Source: Pseudomonadota bacterium | Lineage (GTDB): Bacteria; Pseudomonadota; Gammaproteobacteria; Burkholderiales; Burkholderiaceae_C | Length of the DNA stretch: 64,000 bases | NCBI GenBank assembly: GCA_023387335.1 | Contig: JAEWIF010000057.1 | Coordinates: 1-64,000, forward strand | Reading direction: 5' to 3' | Part shown: positions 1 to 8,529 of the stretch, in pieces | Layout: each line of letters begins with the position of its first letter | How positions within the stretch are numbered: position 1 is the first letter of the stretch | Program-made: the position numbers and the translations under genes | The notes under the pieces: generated by a model | Database searches by the model: none | What the model was told of the DNA's origin: nothing | What the model saw: the letters and a program-made list of their open reading frames with translations, nothing else

Positions 1-762
1 GAGCAGCCGCGTGGCGATCGTCCCCCGCGCGGTGAGCGTGGCGAACGCGGCGAGCGTGGTGAGCGCGGCGAAGGCCGCCGTGGCGATCGCCGCCCGCGCG
101 AAGGCGCGCCGCAGACCGTCACCGAAAGCGCCGTGGTCGAAGGCCAGGCCGATGCCGCCCAGGCGCTGAGCGCCGGCGAAATGGGCGAGGCTCCGGCCAC
201 CGGCGAAGGCCGCCGCGATCCGCGCCGCTCGCGCGACCGCTACGGCCGTGACCGCCGCGAGCGCGGTGGCCGCGAGGAATCGGCCGGCGCCGAAGCCGCG
301 CCGGTGCAACAGGAAGCCCTCTCGGGCGAGCAGGAGCCGGCCGAGCGCCGTCCGCGCTACGCCACCGGCTTCGTGTCCGATGAAGCCGCGCCGGTGACCG
401 CGACGCCCGAACCGGTGGCCGCGCCGCAGCCGATCGCCGTGGCGACCCCGGCGCCGGTGCAGGCGCCCGCCGCTCCTGCGGCCCCCGCCGGCCTGCCCAA
501 GGTGCAGAAGTTCGACCTGCCGGTCGACCAGCTGGCCCAGGTGGCCTCCGACTCCGGCCTGCAGTGGGTCAACTCCGACGCCGAGAAGATCGCCGCGGTG
601 CAGGCGGCCATCGCCGCCGAGCCCAAGCCGATCCGCGTGCCGCGCGAGCGCCCGCCGGCGGTGGTGATCGACGAAGGCCCGCTGGTGCTGGTGGAAACGC
701 GCCGCGACCTGCGCGACATGCAGCTGCCGTTCGAGCAGCAGCAACAGCAGCCGCTGCAGTAA
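1..762 (+). CDS. rne: Ribonuclease E, C-terminal part (partial at 5' end)
   Basis: The reading frame is open from base 1 and ends at the TAA at 760-762, leaving about 253 residues. The catalytic S1, DNase I-like and Zn-link parts are outside the window. What is visible is low-complexity: four Gly-Glu-Arg triplets at bases 31-66, Arg/Glu-rich stretches, an Ala/Pro-rich linker, then a more ordered tail ending in a Gln run. This fits the unstructured RNA-binding and degradosome scaffold arm of betaproteobacterial RNase E, which processes rRNA and starts mRNA decay at the inner membrane. The identity is inferred from composition and tail resemblance, since no catalytic residue is visible. A terminator follows directly. 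Confidence 0.75.
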   Translation, partial: EQPRGDRPPRGERGERGERGERGEGRRGDRRPREGAPQTVTESAVVEGQADAAQALSAGEMGEAPATGEGRRDPRRSRDRYGRDRRERGGREESAGAEAAPVQQEALSGEQEPAERRPRYATGFVSDEAAPVTATPEPVAAPQPIAVATPAPVQAPAAPAAPAGLPKVQKFDLPVDQLAQVASDSGLQWVNSDAEKIAAVQAAIAAEPKPIRVPRERPPAVVIDEGPLVLVETRRDLRDMQLPFEQQQQQPLQ

Positions 763-770
763 GCAAAAAA

Positions 771-798
771 GGGGAGCTTCGGCTCCCCTTCTTCTTTG
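771..798 (+). terminator. Intrinsic terminator after rne
   Basis: A 7-bp perfect GC-rich stem (771-777 with 782-788) closes on a TTCG tetraloop and is followed by a T-rich stretch. An A-run lies just before the stem, so it could also work for the converging minus-strand hem operon. It lies 8 nt after the rne stop codon. Confidence 0.85.
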
Positions 799-805
799 CG
801 GCCGC

Positions 806-825
806 ATTCCCGCGCAGGCGGGAAT
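806..825. repeat. REP-like dispersed palindrome
   Basis: This is a perfect inverted repeat with 8-bp arms (ATTCCCGC and its complement) around a GCAG loop, lying between the converging rne and hemY genes. Palindromes of this ATTCCCGC...GCGGGAAT kind are common extragenic repeats in betaproteobacterial genomes (recalled, not searched). Only this copy was noticed in the window. Confidence 0.6.
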
Positions 826-840
826 CCCGTGCTTCCGCGC

Positions 841-2094
841 CTATTCCTGCGCCGCCTGCTTCCAGGCCGCGGCCGCCGCGTCCTCGTCCCCCCGCTCCTC
901 CGCCAGCTGCGCCAGCGCGCGACTCGCGCTGCGATGCAGCCTCGCGTCCTGCAACGCCAGCGCGGCCTGGCGCAGCAGCTGCTGGGCCTTCCCCCACAAC
1001 TGGCGCTTCATGCAGGCCATGCCGGCCAGGTACTGCAGCGTGGCGTCGCGCGGGTTGGCGCGCTGGGCGGACTCGATGCGCGCCAGCCAGGCGCCGTCGA
1101 CGCTGTCCAGGCCCTCCTCGAGCGCGCACACGAGCTTGACCTTGAGCGAGTCGGGCAGCTCGGCCTGGCGCTCCCACACGGGCAGCAGCCAGTCGCGCGC
1201 CACGTGCGAGTCGCCGCCCAGCAGGACGAGCCGCTGCGCGGCATGGATCGCCAGTTCGGGCATCTGCCGCTCGGCCGGCTCCAGCTCGCCCCACGCGCGC
1301 TTGAGCTGCGCGGGATCGTGGGCGCCGTTGAGCAGGTCGACGGCCAGGCCGCGCACCAGGCTGGCCGCGGCGATGTCGGAGAAAGCCCGGTGCTTGGCCA
1401 GCAGGCGCGCCGTCTCCAGCGCCGCCTGCGTGTGGCCGGCCAGCCGCGCCGCCTTGAGCTTGAGGCGCAGGGCCAGCGTGCGGCGCGCCGCACCGACCGG
1501 CAGGTCCTGCAGCCAGCGGATGGCGGCGTGCGGATCGCGGTCGTCCAGCGACCAGCGCGCGGCGCGCAGCAGCGCGCCTTCGTGCGTCTCCTGCCCCTCG
1601 CGCGAGCCGGTCTGGTCGAGCGCCAGCTTCAGGTGCTCCTCGCGTGCGGCGCGGTCCTGCAGCGCCTGCGCGCTCTCGGCGGCGAGCAGGTGGGCGAGCG
1701 TGCGCACCTGCGCCGCGTTGGACGGCGCCGCGCCGCCGCCGCGCAGCGACGCTTCCTGCGCCAGCGTCGATTCGGCCGACTTGCGCGCGCGGATGAAGCG
1801 CCCGGCCAGCAGGTGCGATTGCGCGTCCAGCAGGAACGCGTGCATCGCGCGCTCCTTCTGCTGGATGCGCCAGCGCAGCGCCTGCCGCGGCAGGTCGAAC
1901 AGCGCCGACAGCGCGCGCAGCGCCGCGTGCACGAAGAAGAACCCGGCCAGCAACAGCAGCAGCACCAGGTTGAGCGAGAGGTCGATGCGGTAGGGCGGCC
2001 AGAACACGGTGACCGTGCCCTGGTTGTTGCCCGCGAACAGCGCCACCGCCACGGCGACGCCGAACAGCACGAGGAGCCAGAGGGCGGCGCGCAT
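841..2094 (-). CDS. hemY: HemY, inner-membrane heme-pathway protein with TPR-like region
   Basis: The 417-residue protein starts with two hydrophobic segments (about residues 3-20 and 40-62) joined by a short loop. A long, Ala/Leu/Arg-rich helical region of tetratricopeptide type follows. This is the architecture of proteobacterial HemY, an inner-membrane protein whose exact role in heme synthesis is unsettled; it is not the Gram-positive coproporphyrinogen oxidase of the same name. The chosen ATG lies 5 nt after the hemX stop, so translation is probably coupled. It is the last gene of hemC-hemD-hemX-hemY and converges on rne. A longer in-frame upstream extension overlaps hemX and is rejected. 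Confidence 0.88.
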   Translation of the reverse strand: MRAALWLLVLFGVAVAVALFAGNNQGTVTVFWPPYRIDLSLNLVLLLLLAGFFFVHAALRALSALFDLPRQALRWRIQQKERAMHAFLLDAQSHLLAGRFIRARKSAESTLAQEASLRGGGAAPSNAAQVRTLAHLLAAESAQALQDRAAREEHLKLALDQTGSREGQETHEGALLRAARWSLDDRDPHAAIRWLQDLPVGAARRTLALRLKLKAARLAGHTQAALETARLLAKHRAFSDIAAASLVRGLAVDLLNGAHDPAQLKRAWGELEPAERQMPELAIHAAQRLVLLGGDSHVARDWLLPVWERQAELPDSLKVKLVCALEEGLDSVDGAWLARIESAQRANPRDATLQYLAGMACMKRQLWGKAQQLLRQAALALQDARLHRSASRALAQLAEERGDEDAAAAAWKQAAQE

Positions 2095-2099
2095 CCGGC

Positions 2100-3179
2100 C
2101 TAGCGCCCCGGTGCCGCGGTGGCCAGCGTGGCCAGCGTCTCGTCGATGCGCGGCACGTCCACGGCGCGCAGCTGCGCCTGCATCTGCTGCAGCGAAGCCG
2201 ACAGCGCCTGCGTGCGCCGGGCGGCGGGGTCGAAGTACTTGTTGAGCGCGGCCTGCGACGCTTCCACGTCGGCGCGGGCGGCGTCGATCTGGCGCGACAG
2301 CAGCGACAGCCGCGCGTTCATCAGCTTGAGCTTGAGGTTCTCGCGCAGGAAGAAGCCCTGCTCGGGCGCGATCAGCGCGGCCTCCGGCTGGTCGACGCGG
2401 CTCACGCGCACCAGCAGGCGGGCTTCGTCGCGGACCATGCCGAGCAGCTGTTCCCACCAGCGGGGCGCGGGCGCAGGCGTGTTCGAAGCCGACTTGGCCT
2501 GGGCGCGCGAAGCCGCGGGGCCGACCGCGTTGGCCAGCGGCAGCTCGTCGATCTGGCGCGCGGCTTCGTCCAGCCGCAGCAGGATGCCGGGCACGTCGGC
2601 CACGGCGGCTCCCTTGATGCGGTCGATGTCGCGCGTGATCGCGCTGCGGATGCGGGCCAGGCGCGGTTCGCCGGCGCGCACCAGGCGCTGGTCGGCGGTG
2701 CGCAGCGCGGCCAGCAGCGGCTCGGCGCTGAGCGTGAGCTGGGCCTGCTGCTGGGCCAGGCGCAGGGCGGCCTCGATGTCCACCACCAGGTTCTCGTCGC
2801 GCGAGCGCGAGAGGCTCTGCATGAGCTCCTCGAGCTGGGTGCGCTGCAGCGCGACCTCGTTCAGGCGCGTGTCCTGCACCGCCTGCCGGGCGGCGATGTC
2901 GCGTGCCAGGTCCTGTGCCTGCCGCGCGAGGGCGCGCGCTTCCACCGCGTTGCTGCCGGCGTCGGCGCTCTGGCGCGCCAGCTGCTCCTGGATGGTGGAG
3001 AGCTTCTGCCAGAGCAGCACGCTGGACGCGAGCGCGGCGGCGGCCACCACGACCAGCACGCCGAACGCCAGCCGGCGCGGACGCGACGGCGCGGCCTCGG
3101 CGGTGACCGGGGCGGGCGTGGCTTCCAGGACGGGGGTGGCGGTTGCGGCGGGGGACTCGCGTTCGGTCTCGGCGCTCAT
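2100..3179 (-). CDS. hemX: HemX, membrane-anchored coiled-coil protein of the hem operon
   Basis: The 359-residue protein has a short Ala/Pro-rich cytoplasmic tail, one transmembrane helix near residues 38-55, and then a long alpha-helical, Gln/Arg/Ala-rich periplasmic part with coiled-coil character. This is the HemX family. Members are often labelled uroporphyrinogen-III C-methyltransferase, but no SAM-binding methyltransferase domain is seen here. Its ATG overlaps the hemD TGA (ATGA), and hemY follows after 5 nt. The role is probably organisational within heme synthesis; this is inference. Confidence 0.88.
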   Translation of the reverse strand: MSAETERESPAATATPVLEATPAPVTAEAAPSRPRRLAFGVLVVVAAAALASSVLLWQKLSTIQEQLARQSADAGSNAVEARALARQAQDLARDIAARQAVQDTRLNEVALQRTQLEELMQSLSRSRDENLVVDIEAALRLAQQQAQLTLSAEPLLAALRTADQRLVRAGEPRLARIRSAITRDIDRIKGAAVADVPGILLRLDEAARQIDELPLANAVGPAASRAQAKSASNTPAPAPRWWEQLLGMVRDEARLLVRVSRVDQPEAALIAPEQGFFLRENLKLKLMNARLSLLSRQIDAARADVEASQAALNKYFDPAARRTQALSASLQQMQAQLRAVDVPRIDETLATLATAAPGR

Positions 3180-3934
3180 CCGATCGATTCTAGGGTGGCG
3201 GTCACGGCGTCCTCGGACGGTCGTGACAGGCAAACAACACCGAAACCCGCGTCGCGCGCGGCCTGCGCGATGCGCTCGTGCGTGGCGACGGCGCGGGCCT
3301 GCGAGAGCGGGACATCGGGCAACAGGGCCCGCAGGTGGGCGATGGCTTCCGAGCTGCTCAACAGCCAGGTCGAGCCGTCGCGCGCGGCTTGCGAGGCGGT
3401 GACGCGCTCCTGCTCGGTCCACACCGGCGCCTGCCGCATGTACGACGCCACGACGTCGACCTGCGCGCCGGCGGCGCGCAGGCGCGAGGCGAGCCAGTCG
3501 CGGCCGGAAGGCCGGCCGTCGGCGCCGGCGCCGCGCACCAGCAGCACGCGCGTGCCCTCGCGAACCTGGTCGGAGACCAGCGGCCACAGCGACTCGGATT
3601 CGAACTGCGCTGCATCACCGTCGGGGACATCGATGTTCGCGGCCGGCACGCCGGACTCCTGCAACGCGCGCGCCGTCCCCGGTCCGGTGCACCAGGCGCG
3701 CGTCGTCGCCGGCCAGGGCACGGGCTCGCGGAAGAAGCCGCGGACCGCGCTGCCGCTGACGAACATCGCGGCCTGGCAGTTTGGCAACCCAGCCGCAGCC
3801 CGCCGCAGCGACGCGGCATCCGGCGAAGGAGCGATCTCGATCAGCGGCAGCAGCAGGACCTCATGCCCACGAGCGGCCAGCGCCTGCGCCCAGCGCCCGG
3901 CCTCGCGCCGGGGGCGGGTCAGGACTACCCGCAC
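3176..3934 (-). CDS. hemD: Uroporphyrinogen-III synthase
   Basis: HemD closes and inverts ring D of hydroxymethylbilane to give uroporphyrinogen III. The GTG at 3934 gives 252 residues, the family length, and begins at the conserved 'VLTRP' beta strand. The C-terminal half carries 'WLLSSSEAIAHL', matching the conserved TS-S motif region of the second lobe. Family sequence identity is typically low, so position between hemC and hemX is strong support. The gene begins 11 nt after hemC ends and overlaps hemX by 4 nt. A longer reading frame starting inside hemC is possible but unlikely. Confidence 0.9.
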   Translation of the reverse strand: MRVVLTRPRREAGRWAQALAARGHEVLLLPLIEIAPSPDAASLRRAAAGLPNCQAAMFVSGSAVRGFFREPVPWPATTRAWCTGPGTARALQESGVPAANIDVPDGDAAQFESESLWPLVSDQVREGTRVLLVRGAGADGRPSGRDWLASRLRAAGAQVDVVASYMRQAPVWTEQERVTASQAARDGSTWLLSSSEAIAHLRALLPDVPLSQARAVATHERIAQAARDAGFGVVCLSRPSEDAVTATLESIG

Positions 3935-3944
3935 GCCCGGCCCC

Positions 3945-4847
3945 TCAGTGCGCGCCGCCGGCACGCAGGCGGGCCGCGACCTCGGTGCCGAGCGCGGCGG
4001 CTTCTTCCAGGCCGCCGACGGTGCCACTGGTCTGGGCGCGCACCAGAACGCCCGGCCGGTCGGGGTCGCCCCACGCGGCCTGCAGCTGCAGCACCTCGCC
4101 TTGCAGCGTGGCGTGCGCGGCCAGCGGCATCGAGCAACTGCCGCCCAGCGCGCGGCTGACGGCGCGTTCGGCCGCGACGGCCATCCAGGTGGTGCGATGC
4201 ACGAGCGGCACGAGCGCCTGCACCACTTCGGGCCGGCCCGCGCGCACTTCGATGCCCAGCGCGCCCTGCCCGGCCGCGGGCAGCATCTGGGCGGGTTCGA
4301 ACACGCGGCGGATGCGGTGCTCCAGGCCCAGGCGCTTGAGGCCGGCGGCCGCGAGCACGACGGCGTCGTAGCCGCCCTCGTCCAGCTTGCGCAGGCGCGT
4401 ATCGAGATTGCCGCGCAGGGGCTCGATGCGCAGGTCCGGGCGCAGCGCGCGCAGCAGCACCACGCGGCGCAGGCTGGAAGTGCCCACCACCGCGCCCTGC
4501 GGCAGCGCTTCGATGCTGTCGTACCGCGGCGAGACCAGCGCGTCGCGCGGGTCCTCGCGCTCCATGACGCAGGCGAGCTCGAAGCCCGGCGGCAGGTCCA
4601 TGGGGACGTCCTTGAGCGAGTGCACGGCCAGGTCGGCGCGGCCTTCCTCGAGTGCCGTCTCCAGCTCCTTCACGAAGAGGCCCTTGCCGCCGACCTTGCT
4701 GAGGCTGCGGTCCAGGATCTGGTCGCCGCGCGTGGTCATGCCCAGCAGTTCGACCTGGTGGCCCTGGTCGGCCAGGAGACCCTTCACGTGCTCGGCCTGC
4801 CAGAGCGCGAGCCGGCTTTCACGGGTGGCGATGGTGAAGCGGCTCAA
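3945..4847 (-). CDS. hemC: Hydroxymethylbilane synthase (porphobilinogen deaminase)
   Basis: HemC polymerises four porphobilinogen units on a dipyrromethane cofactor. The 300-residue protein begins with the family start 'IATRESRLALWQAEHV', has 'LAVHSLKDVP' and 'GTSSLRR' in the substrate-binding region, and 'LGGSCSMPLAAHA' near residue 240, whose Cys holds the cofactor. A TTG at 4847 is chosen as start: it gives the normal N terminus and has an AGG 8 nt upstream. Upstream ATG and GTG codons would add an atypical extension. First gene of the minus-strand hem operon, divergent from ppc. Confidence 0.93.
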   Translation of the reverse strand: MSRFTIATRESRLALWQAEHVKGLLADQGHQVELLGMTTRGDQILDRSLSKVGGKGLFVKELETALEEGRADLAVHSLKDVPMDLPPGFELACVMEREDPRDALVSPRYDSIEALPQGAVVGTSSLRRVVLLRALRPDLRIEPLRGNLDTRLRKLDEGGYDAVVLAAAGLKRLGLEHRIRRVFEPAQMLPAAGQGALGIEVRAGRPEVVQALVPLVHRTTWMAVAAERAVSRALGGSCSMPLAAHATLQGEVLQLQAAWGDPDRPGVLVRAQTSGTVGGLEEAAALGTEVAARLRAGGAH

Positions 4848-4932
4848 CGTCGTAACCTGCCTGTCAATGTTCACGAGGGAGGCCGATGCTAGCATCCGCG
4901 CTGCCCAAATTTTCAGCAGCGCGGAGATCACC
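4848..4932. promoter_or_regulatory. Divergent hemC/ppc control region with two inverted repeats
   Basis: The 85-bp gap between two divergent genes contains a perfect 12-bp palindrome at 4885-4896 (GATGCTAGCATC). It also has a second inverted repeat with 7-bp arms at 4898-4904 and 4916-4922 around an A/T-rich 11-nt loop. The palindrome reads as a weak extended -10 (TGCTAGCAT) on both strands. The ppc ribosome site GGAG is at 4922-4925. Function of the repeats is unknown. Confidence 0.4.
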
Positions 4933-7734
4933 ATGCCCCCTTCCCCGCCGCCGGCCACGCCGGCCCGGCGCGCACGCGACAACGAGCGACCGCTGGTGGA
5001 GGACATCCGGCTGCTGGGCCGCATCCTCGGCGACGTGATCCGCGAGCAGGAGGGCGTGGCCGCCTTCGAGCTGGTCGAGCGCATCCGCAAGCTGTCGGTG
5101 GCGTTCCGCCGCGATGCCGACCACGAGGCCGACCAGGCGCTCAAGTCGCTGCTCAAGACGCTCAGCGGCGACCAGGCCGTCAGCGTGATCCGCGCCTTCA
5201 CCTATTTCAGCCACCTGGCCAACCTGGCCGAGGACCGGCACCACATCCGCCGCCGCGCGGTGCACGAGCGCGCGGGCGACACGCAGGAAGGCAGCATCGA
5301 GGTGGCCCTCGCGCGCCTGCGCTGGGCCGGCATCGCGCCGCGCACCGTCTCGCAGACGCTCGCGCACAGCTACGTCTCGCCGGTGCTCACCGCGCATCCC
5401 ACCGAAGTGCAGCGCAAGAGCATCCTGGACGCCGAGCGCGAGATCGCGCAGCTGCTGGCCGAGCGCGACGAGATCAAGGCGCGCGCCCTGCCCAAGGACG
5501 CGCTCGCGCCGCGCGAGTTGGCCGCCAACGACGCGCAGATCCGCGCCCGCGTCATGCAGCTGTGGCAGACGCGCCTTCTGCGCTTCACCAAGCTCACCGT
5601 GGCCGACGAGATCGAGAACGCGCTGTCGTACTACGAGGCCACCTTCCTGCGCGAGATCCCGCGGCTGTACGCCGACCTGGAACGCGAGCTGGGCACGCAG
5701 CCGGTGGCGAGCTTCCTGCGCATGGGCATGTGGATCGGCGGCGACCGCGACGGCAACCCGAACGTGAGCGCGCAGACGCTGGAGCAGGCGCTGCGCCGCC
5801 AGTGCGAGGTGGCGGTGCGCCACTACCTCACCGAGGTCCACTTCCTGGGCCGCGAGCTGTCGATCTCCGCGATGCTGGTGGACATGACGCCCGAGATGCG
5901 CGCGCTGGCCGAGTCCTCGCCCGACCACAACGAGCATCGCCAGGACGAGCCTTATCGGCGGGCACTCGCGGGCATGTACGCGCGGCTGGCGGGCACGCTC
6001 AAGGAATTCACCGGCGGCGACGCCGCGCGCCACCTGCTGCCTCCGCAGAACCCGTACCGCACGGCCGCGGAGTTCCATGCCGACCTGTGCACGATCCGCG
6101 CTTCGCTGCGCGCGGGCCGCTCGGGCGCGCTGATCGGCCACCGGCTGCAGCCGCTGATCCGGGCGGTGGAGGTGTTCGGCTTCCACCTGGCGACGATGGA
6201 CCTGCGCCAGAGCTCCGACCAGCACGAGGCGGTGGTCGCCGAGCTGCTGTCGGTCGCCCGCATCGAGCGCGACTACGCCAAGCTTCCGGAGCCCGCGCGG
6301 CGCGAGCTGCTGATGCGGCTGCTGAACGACGCGCGGCCGTTGCGCGTGATGGGTGCCGCTTACTCGGAGCATGCGCAGGGCGAGCTCGCCATCTTCGAGA
6401 CCGCGCTGCAGCTGCGCGCGCGGTACGGCGCCGATGCGATCCGCCACTACATCATCAGCCACACCGAGGCGGTGAGCGACCTGCTCGAAGTGCTGCTGCT
6501 GCAGAAGGAAGTGGGCCTCTTGCGCGGCACGCTGGACGCCGACGCGCACGCCGACCTGATCGTGGTGCCGCTCTTCGAGACCATCGAGGACCTGCGCCAG
6601 GCCGCGCCGATCATGCGCGGGTTCTACGCGCTCCCCGGCGTGGCGCGCATGGTGCAGCGCTCGGGCGCCGAGCAGGACGTGATGCTGGGCTACAGCGACA
6701 GCAACAAGGACGGCGGCATCTTCACCAGCAACTGGGAGCTGTACCGCGCCGAGATCGCGCTGGTGGAGCTGTTCGACGAGCTCGCGGCCAGCCATCGCAT
6801 CCAGCTGCGCATGTTCCATGGCCGCGGCGGCACCGTGGGCCGCGGCGGCGGCCCGAGCTACCAGGCCATCCTGGCGCAGCCGCCCGGTACAGTGCGCGGG
6901 CAGATCCGCCTCACCGAGCAGGGCGAGGTGATCGGCTCCAAGTACGCCAACCCCGAGATCGGCCGTCGCAACCTGGAGACGCTGGTGGCCGCCACGCTGG
7001 AGGCCACGCTGCTGCAGCCGACCAAGCCGGCGCCCAAGGCCTTTCTGGAAGCGGCCGAGCAGCTGTCGGCCGCCAGCATGAAGGCCTACCGCTCGCTGGT
7101 GTACGAGACGCCGGGCTTCACGGACTACTTCTTCGGCTCGACGCCGATCCGCGAGATCGCCGAGCTCAACATCGGCTCGCGGCCCGCGTCACGCAAGCCG
7201 AGCCAGCGCATCGAGGACCTGCGTGCCATTCCCTGGAGCTTCAGCTGGGGCCAGTGCCGCGCCACGCTGAACGGCTGGTACGGCTTCGGCGCGGCGGTCG
7301 AGGCCTTCCTGCAGACGAACCGCAAGGAACAGCTCGCGCTGCTGCAGAAGATGTACCGGCAGTGGCCGTTCTTCCGCGCGCTGCTGTCCAACATGGACAT
7401 GGTGCTGGCCAAGAGCGACCTGGCGCTGGCCTCGCGCTACTCCGGCCTGGTGGCCGATGCGCGGCTGCGCAAGCGCATCTTCACGGCCATCGAGGCCGAG
7501 TGGCATCGCACGGTGGACGCGCTGGCGCTGGTGACGGGCGAGCGGCAGCGGCTGGCGGGCAACCCCGCTCTGCAGCGTTCGATCCGGCATCGCTTCCCGT
7601 ACATCGATCCGCTGCACCACCTGCAGGTGGAGCTGGTGCGCCGCTACCGCGCCGGCCAGGCCGACGATCGGGTGCAGCGCGGCATCCACATCTCGATCAA
7701 CGGCATCGCGGCCGGGCTGCGCAACACGGGCTGA
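4933..7734 (+). CDS. ppc: Phosphoenolpyruvate carboxylase
   Basis: The enzyme carboxylates PEP to oxaloacetate, refilling the TCA cycle. At 933 residues it has the full family length. Visible hallmarks are the catalytic-His motif 'TAHPTEVQRK' near residue 155, 'GGDRDGNPNV', the second signature 'VMLGYSDSNKDGG', the glycine-rich 'FHGRGGTVGRGGGPS' loop, and the C-terminal 'GIAAGLRNTG' end. The ATG at 4933 follows a GGAG site; a longer open frame upstream runs through the hemC antisense and is rejected. It ends 12 nt before the converging TerC gene. Confidence 0.97.
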   Translation: MPPSPPPATPARRARDNERPLVEDIRLLGRILGDVIREQEGVAAFELVERIRKLSVAFRRDADHEADQALKSLLKTLSGDQAVSVIRAFTYFSHLANLAEDRHHIRRRAVHERAGDTQEGSIEVALARLRWAGIAPRTVSQTLAHSYVSPVLTAHPTEVQRKSILDAEREIAQLLAERDEIKARALPKDALAPRELAANDAQIRARVMQLWQTRLLRFTKLTVADEIENALSYYEATFLREIPRLYADLERELGTQPVASFLRMGMWIGGDRDGNPNVSAQTLEQALRRQCEVAVRHYLTEVHFLGRELSISAMLVDMTPEMRALAESSPDHNEHRQDEPYRRALAGMYARLAGTLKEFTGGDAARHLLPPQNPYRTAAEFHADLCTIRASLRAGRSGALIGHRLQPLIRAVEVFGFHLATMDLRQSSDQHEAVVAELLSVARIERDYAKLPEPARRELLMRLLNDARPLRVMGAAYSEHAQGELAIFETALQLRARYGADAIRHYIISHTEAVSDLLEVLLLQKEVGLLRGTLDADAHADLIVVPLFETIEDLRQAAPIMRGFYALPGVARMVQRSGAEQDVMLGYSDSNKDGGIFTSNWELYRAEIALVELFDELAASHRIQLRMFHGRGGTVGRGGGPSYQAILAQPPGTVRGQIRLTEQGEVIGSKYANPEIGRRNLETLVAATLEATLLQPTKPAPKAFLEAAEQLSAASMKAYRSLVYETPGFTDYFFGSTPIREIAELNIGSRPASRKPSQRIEDLRAIPWSFSWGQCRATLNGWYGFGAAVEAFLQTNRKEQLALLQKMYRQWPFFRALLSNMDMVLAKSDLALASRYSGLVADARLRKRIFTAIEAEWHRTVDALALVTGERQRLAGNPALQRSIRHRFPYIDPLHHLQVELVRRYRAGQADDRVQRGIHISINGIAAGLRNTG

Positions 7735-7746
7735 ACGGGCGGCGGC

Positions 7747-8514
7747 TCAGTGCCGCTGCGAGTGCCGCTCGTATTCCTCGCGGCGCCCGATCGGCACGGT
7801 GGCGCGCCGGCGCAGCCGCAGGTTGAGCATCTCCACCGCCACCGAGAACGCCATCGCGAAGTACACGTAGCCCTTGGGCACGTGGAACTCGAAGCCGTCG
7901 GCCACCAGCACCATGCCGACCATGATCAGGAAGGACAGCGCCAGCATCTTGATGGTGGGATTGGCCGAGACGAAGCGGCCGATCGGGCCGGCCGCCACCA
8001 TCATCATCCCGACCGACAGCACCACCGCGGCCATCATCACCGCGAGCTCGTCGACCATGCCGACGGCCGTGATGATGGAGTCGAGCGAGAACACCATGTC
8101 CACGATCATGATCTGCACGATCACGGCGCCGAAGGTGGAATGCGCCTTGGACACGCCCTCGTGGTGCTCCTCGCCCGTGAGCGAGGCGTGGATCTCGCCG
8201 GTGCTCTTCCAGATCAGGAACAGGCCCCCCGCGATCAGGATCAGGTCGCGGCCGGAGACCTCCTGGTCCACCAGCGGCAGCGTGAACAGCGGCGCCGTGA
8301 GGCCGATGATCCAGGCCAGCAGCACCAGGAGGCCCAGCCGCATGAACATCGCCATGAACAGGCCGATGCGCCGCGCCCGCTCGCGCTGCTCCGGCGGCAG
8401 CTTGTCCACCAGGATCGAGATGAACACGATGTTGTCGATGCCCAGCACCAGCTCCAGGGCCGTCAGCGTGAAAAGCGCGATCCACGCCTGCGGGTCGGTC
8501 AGCAGTTCCATCAT
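7747..8514 (-). CDS. TerC-family integral membrane protein
   Basis: The 255-residue protein has about seven hydrophobic segments and the TerC family patterns 'ELVLGIDNIVFISIL' near residue 20 and 'DMVFSLDSIITAVGM' in the second half. The two intramembrane Asp-bearing repeats are typical. TerC relatives export metal ions, notably Mn(II), or load secreted metalloenzymes; the substrate cannot be told from sequence. The first of two adjacent ATG codons is used, with GGAG about 8 nt upstream. It follows the AI-2E-family permease after 15 nt and may be co-transcribed. Confidence 0.9.
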   Translation of the reverse strand: MMELLTDPQAWIALFTLTALELVLGIDNIVFISILVDKLPPEQRERARRIGLFMAMFMRLGLLVLLAWIIGLTAPLFTLPLVDQEVSGRDLILIAGGLFLIWKSTGEIHASLTGEEHHEGVSKAHSTFGAVIVQIMIVDMVFSLDSIITAVGMVDELAVMMAAVVLSVGMMMVAAGPIGRFVSANPTIKMLALSFLIMVGMVLVADGFEFHVPKGYVYFAMAFSVAVEMLNLRLRRRATVPIGRREEYERHSQRH

Positions 8515-8529
8515 TTTTGGGTTCTCCGT

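Noticed and set aside
30..66. Gly-Glu-Arg triplet run in rne as a possible contingency repeat
   Set aside because: Only four imperfect 9-bp units with varied codons; fits the usual low-complexity tail of RNase E and slippage would need perfect repeats.
4387..4932. Upstream extension of ppc through the hemC antisense strand
   Set aside because: The extra 182 residues are Arg/Ser-rich and unlike PEP carboxylase; the ATG at 4933 has a ribosome site and gives the family length.
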